DNA of 23,966 nt from Pseudomonadota bacterium (GTDB lineage: Bacteria; Pseudomonadota; Gammaproteobacteria; Xanthomonadales; Xanthomonadaceae), in contig JAEWOJ010000215.1 of the NCBI GenBank assembly GCA_023399815.1, positions 1 to 23,966 of the forward strand. The letters run 5' to 3'. Below are positions 21,361 to 23,966 of the stretch, piece by piece. The notes under the pieces were generated by a model. The model saw only the letters and a program-made list of their open reading frames with translations. It had not been told where the DNA came from and ran no database searches. A program made the position numbers and the translations under genes. Each line of letters opens with the position of its first letter. Positions within the stretch are counted from its first letter, which is position 1.

Positions 21361-23357
21361 CGCCGTTCCTCCAGCGCCGGTTCCGGCGGTGCCGGTGCCG
21401 GAGCAAGCGCCGCCGGCACCGATCCGTCCGCGTCCGGCGCCGCTCCGCCGGCGCCGGCGGGAGCGGCGTTGGCCGCGCCCTCGACGACGCCGCTGGCGTC
21501 CTCGCCGTCCTGCGCATCGGGCATCACCCCCAGCAGCCAAGCGTCGAACACCTTGCGCGCAATCGGCGCCGCCGCCGCGCCGCCGTAGCCGCCACCCTCG
21601 ACCGCGACCGCGATGGCGATCTCCGGGTTCTCGGCGGGCGCGAAGCCGATGAACAGCGCGCGGTGGCGCAGGTGCATCGGCAGGTTCTTCGGGTTCACCG
21701 CCGCGGTGCCCCTGCGGCTGACCACCTGCGCGGTGCCGGTCTTGCCGGCCATCCGGTAGGCGGCGCCGGCCGCCACGCGCCAGCCGCTGCCGCCGGGCTG
21801 CATCGTGCCCATCATGCCCTCGCGCACCGCCTGCAGGTTGGAGGGATTGGGGCTGATCGGCCTGGGTTCGGGCTGCGGCAGGGGCGTCCAGTCGTGGTCG
21901 AAGGCCACCTTCTGCTCGACCACCAGGTGCGGGGTGCGCAGCTGCCCGGAGGCCAGGCCGCCGACGCCCCGCACCAGCTGCAGCGGCGTCACCTTCCACA
22001 GACCCTGGCCGATGCTGGCGTTGACCATGTCGCCCGGGTACCAGCGCTCCTTGCGCAGCCTGGCCTTGGCCGCCGGCGACGGCAGGATGCCGCCGATCTC
22101 GCCGGCCAGGTCGATGCCGGTGGGCTGGCCGAAGCCGTAGCGGCCGCCCATGTACTGGTCGTAGCGCTCCACGCCCATGTCGGTGCCGAGCTGGTAGTAG
22201 TAGGTGTTCACCGACTGCGAGATCGACTTGCGCAGGTCGGTCCAGCCATGGCCGCTGCGGTTGGCGTCGCCCCAGCCGCGGCTCACGCCCGGCAGGTAGA
22301 ACATGCCGCGCGAGAGGATCTTGTCCTCGGGCCGGCGCAGGCCGCTGTCCAGTCCCGCCAGGCCGAGGAACGGCTTGACCGTCGAACCGGGGGCGACGCC
22401 GCCCAGCACCAGGCGGTTGAACTGCGGCCGCGAGGGGTTCTCGTTGAGCCGCTTGAAGTCGGCATGGGAGATGCCGTTGACGAACAGGTTCGGGTCGTAG
22501 GACGGCAGGCTGACCATGGCCAGGATCTCGCCGGTACGCGGGTCGATCGCCACCGCCGAGCCTTCCTGCTCGCCGAACGCATCGACCATCGCCTTCTGCA
22601 GGTCGACGTCGATGGACAGGCGCAGGTCGGTGCCTGCCTGTGCCGGCACCCGGCCCAGGGTGCGGATCGCGCGCCCCTGCACGTTGGTCTCGACCCGCTC
22701 GTAGCCGACCTTGCCGCGCAGCTGGTTCTCGTAATAGCGCTCCAGCCCGGACTTGCCGATGTGGGTCAGCGCCGCGTTGCCCTCGCCCAGCTCCTGCAGG
22801 TCCTTGTCGTCCACCCGGCCGACGTAGCCGACGATGTGCGCGAGCAGGTCGCCATAGGGATAGCGGCGGGTCAGGTAGGGTTCCAGCTCCACGCCCGGAT
22901 AGCGCCAGCGGTCCACCGCGAAGCGCGCCATCTCCTCGTCGCCGACGCGCAGCTTCAGCGTGACCGGCATGAAGCTGCGGCGCGCGCGGCGCGACTGGTT
23001 GAAACGCTCGATGTCCTCGTCGCTGAGCGAGAAGATCGTGCGCAGCCCGGCCAGGGTGGCGTCCATGTCCTCGACCTTGTTGGGGGTCACGTCCAGGCGG
23101 AACGCCGGCACGTTCTCGGCCAGCAGGCGACCCTTGCGGTCGTAGATCAGCCCGCGCCCGGGCACCACCGGCCGCGCCTTGATGCGGTTGGCCTCCGAGC
23201 GGGTGGCGTAGACGTCGTGGTCCAGCACCTGCAGCTTGAAGTACCAGCCGCCGAGCACGCCGAGCCCCAGCAGCACGCCGAGGAAACCGACCGCCGCGCG
23301 GCGCCGGAACTGCTCGGCCTCGGCCTGCGGATTCTTGTGCTGGCGACGCGCGAACAT
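21357..23357 (-). CDS. mrdA: Penicillin-binding protein 2, elongasome transpeptidase
   Basis: Cross-links new side-wall peptidoglycan with RodA. The 666-aa protein has one N-terminal membrane span (about 21-42), the pedestal domain (RIKARPVVPGRGLIYDRKGRLLAENVPAF, and RRYPYGDLLAHIVGYVG), then the transpeptidase with S325-TVK328 (GVAPGSTVKP), S382-V-N384 and K539-TG541. After the enzyme domain, residues about 612-666 form an Ala/Pro/Asp-rich low-complexity tail not needed for catalysis. Length is slightly above E. coli PBP2 (633) because of that tail. It starts 3 bp after the mreD stop, with no room for a promoter. Confidence 0.97.
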   Translation of the reverse strand: MFARRQHKNPQAEAEQFRRRAAVGFLGVLLGLGVLGGWYFKLQVLDHDVYATRSEANRIKARPVVPGRGLIYDRKGRLLAENVPAFRLDVTPNKVEDMDATLAGLRTIFSLSDEDIERFNQSRRARRSFMPVTLKLRVGDEEMARFAVDRWRYPGVELEPYLTRRYPYGDLLAHIVGYVGRVDDKDLQELGEGNAALTHIGKSGLERYYENQLRGKVGYERVETNVQGRAIRTLGRVPAQAGTDLRLSIDVDLQKAMVDAFGEQEGSAVAIDPRTGEILAMVSLPSYDPNLFVNGISHADFKRLNENPSRPQFNRLVLGGVAPGSTVKPFLGLAGLDSGLRRPEDKILSRGMFYLPGVSRGWGDANRSGHGWTDLRKSISQSVNTYYYQLGTDMGVERYDQYMGGRYGFGQPTGIDLAGEIGGILPSPAAKARLRKERWYPGDMVNASIGQGLWKVTPLQLVRGVGGLASGQLRTPHLVVEQKVAFDHDWTPLPQPEPRPISPNPSNLQAVREGMMGTMQPGGSGWRVAAGAAYRMAGKTGTAQVVSRRGTAAVNPKNLPMHLRHRALFIGFAPAENPEIAIAVAVEGGGYGGAAAAPIARKVFDAWLLGVMPDAQDGEDASGVVEGAANAAPAGAGGAAPDADGSVPAALAPAPAPPEPALEERR

Positions 23358-23360
23358 CGC

Positions 23361-23846
23361 CTAGCGCCCGCGCTTGCCCAGCCGCGCGGCATCCAGCAGC
23401 ACATAGATCGGCAGCCACAGCAGCATGCCCGGCAGCGGCGCCCACCAGTAGCTCCAAGGCAGCAGCGGCTCGGCGGTGAACAGGTGCACGGCGGCGCCGA
23501 TGATGCGGTCGTTGACCAGCAGGCCGCCGATCGCCAGCGCCTGCTGCGACAGCGGGAAGAAGCGGATGCGGGCGCGGAAGCGCTGCAGGATGAAGGCGAA
23601 CACCACCAGCCGCAGCGCCTGCTCGCCGAGGATGCCGCCGTACAGCAGGTCGGCCAGCAGGCCGATGCAGAAGGCGAAGCCCAGCCCGACCCGCTCGGGG
23701 GTCTCGATCACCCAGTAGCCCAGCACCAGCGCCAGCCAGTACGGGCGGATGGGCTGCAGCAGTTCCGGCAACGGCACCAGGCCCAGCAGCAGGGCCAGCG
23801 CGAGGCTGGCCGGCAATACCCAGCCACGGCTGCGCAGGCGGCTCAT
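23361..23846 (-). CDS. mreD: Rod shape-determining protein MreD
   Basis: A 161-aa inner-membrane protein of the elongasome that sits with MreC and RodA-PBP2. It has about five or six membrane helices and the family pattern PIRPYWLALVLGYWVIETPERVGLGFAFCIGLLADLLYGGILGEQALRLVVFAFI-like order, in particular RPYWLALVLGYW and GLLADLLYGGILGEQAL. The start at 23846 overlaps the mreC stop by ATGA. Length matches MreD of E. coli (162). Confidence 0.95.
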   Translation of the reverse strand: MSRLRSRGWVLPASLALALLLGLVPLPELLQPIRPYWLALVLGYWVIETPERVGLGFAFCIGLLADLLYGGILGEQALRLVVFAFILQRFRARIRFFPLSQQALAIGGLLVNDRIIGAAVHLFTAEPLLPWSYWWAPLPGMLLWLPIYVLLDAARLGKRGR

Positions 23847-23966
23847 CGGCGGTCTCCTGCCGGAGGCGCCGGCGCATCGGTGGCGGGTGGCGCGGCCGGA
23901 GTGGTCGCCGCCGGCGCTTCCGGCCGCGCGTTCGATGCGGCGGGCCTGGGCGCCGCGGTGTCCGGC
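23843..23966 (-). CDS. mreC: C-terminal end of MreC (partial)
   Basis: The window edge cuts this gene; only the last 41 codons are present. The visible end is Pro/Ala-rich (ARPEAPAATTPAAPPATDAP, then APPAGDRR) and ends in TGA sharing ATGA with mreD. Such a disordered tail occurs in MreC of this family. The call rests mainly on position before mreD and on the overlap; no MreC core motif is in the window. Confidence 0.7.
   Translation of the reverse strand, partial: PDTAAPRPAASNARPEAPAATTPAAPPATDAPAPPAGDRR

Noticed and set aside
20230..23877. Apparent single 1215-codon frame including RodA
   Set aside because: Only the last 376 codons (from 21360) are RodA; the rest is a shadow of mrdA and mreD, which are read in other frames.

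Overview
The window is high-GC, densely packed bacterial chromosome. The protein families, the gene order (mreD-mrdA-rodA ... mltB-rlpA-dacC ... DUF493-lipB-lipA), the GTAG-headed palindromes and the many small intergenic repeats point to the Xanthomonadaceae (Stenotrophomonas, Pseudoxanthomonas, Xanthomonas or Lysobacter type). Genus cannot be settled from the sequence alone. Nearly all genes lie on the minus strand; only three genes (15-kb region) are on the plus strand. No rRNA, tRNA, CRISPR array, transposase or prophage gene is visible.

Right end, read in the direction of transcription: the rod-shape/elongation cluster. It holds the tail of mreC, then mreD, mrdA (PBP2) and rodA with 3-4 bp overlaps or gaps. 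A 649-bp gap follows that I read as holding an Anr/FNR-type box, a small RNA candidate and a strong terminator. Next come mltB and rlpA (ATGA overlap) and dacC, which trim and cut peptidoglycan. In E. coli the order mrdA-mrdB-rlpA-dacA-ybeD-lipB-lipA is continuous. Here dacC and the ybeD-like gene (DUF493) are separated by about 3.3 kb of accessory DNA: a RelE-type toxin and HTH antitoxin, an LpxR-like lipid A deacylase, a CsgG-family protein with an SH3-like tail, and several dispersed palindromes. The lipoate genes lipB and lipA follow.

Middle: 501 bp with no gene but rich in structure, including two tandem copies of a 108-bp unit with three hairpins each, lies between lipA and the tail-specific protease gene prc. 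Downstream of prc comes a compact series: a DUF2242 lipoprotein, an unrecognised exported protein, a short-type 6-phosphogluconate dehydrogenase (gnd) and a BON-domain periplasmic protein. The first three overlap one another.

Left end: a three-gene signalling unit with a membrane PAS histidine kinase, a single-domain Rcp1-like receiver and a REC-kinase-REC hybrid. No DNA-binding or enzymatic output is encoded. folK, for folate synthesis, closes the window.

The most interesting items are the predicted Anr/FNR-dependent small RNA between rodA and mltB, the apparently leaderless toxin-antitoxin operon with a symmetric operator, the 108-bp tandem structured repeat, and the output-less phosphorelay with a degenerate second receiver. 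All functional statements are by family resemblance and motif reading; nothing was searched against a database.
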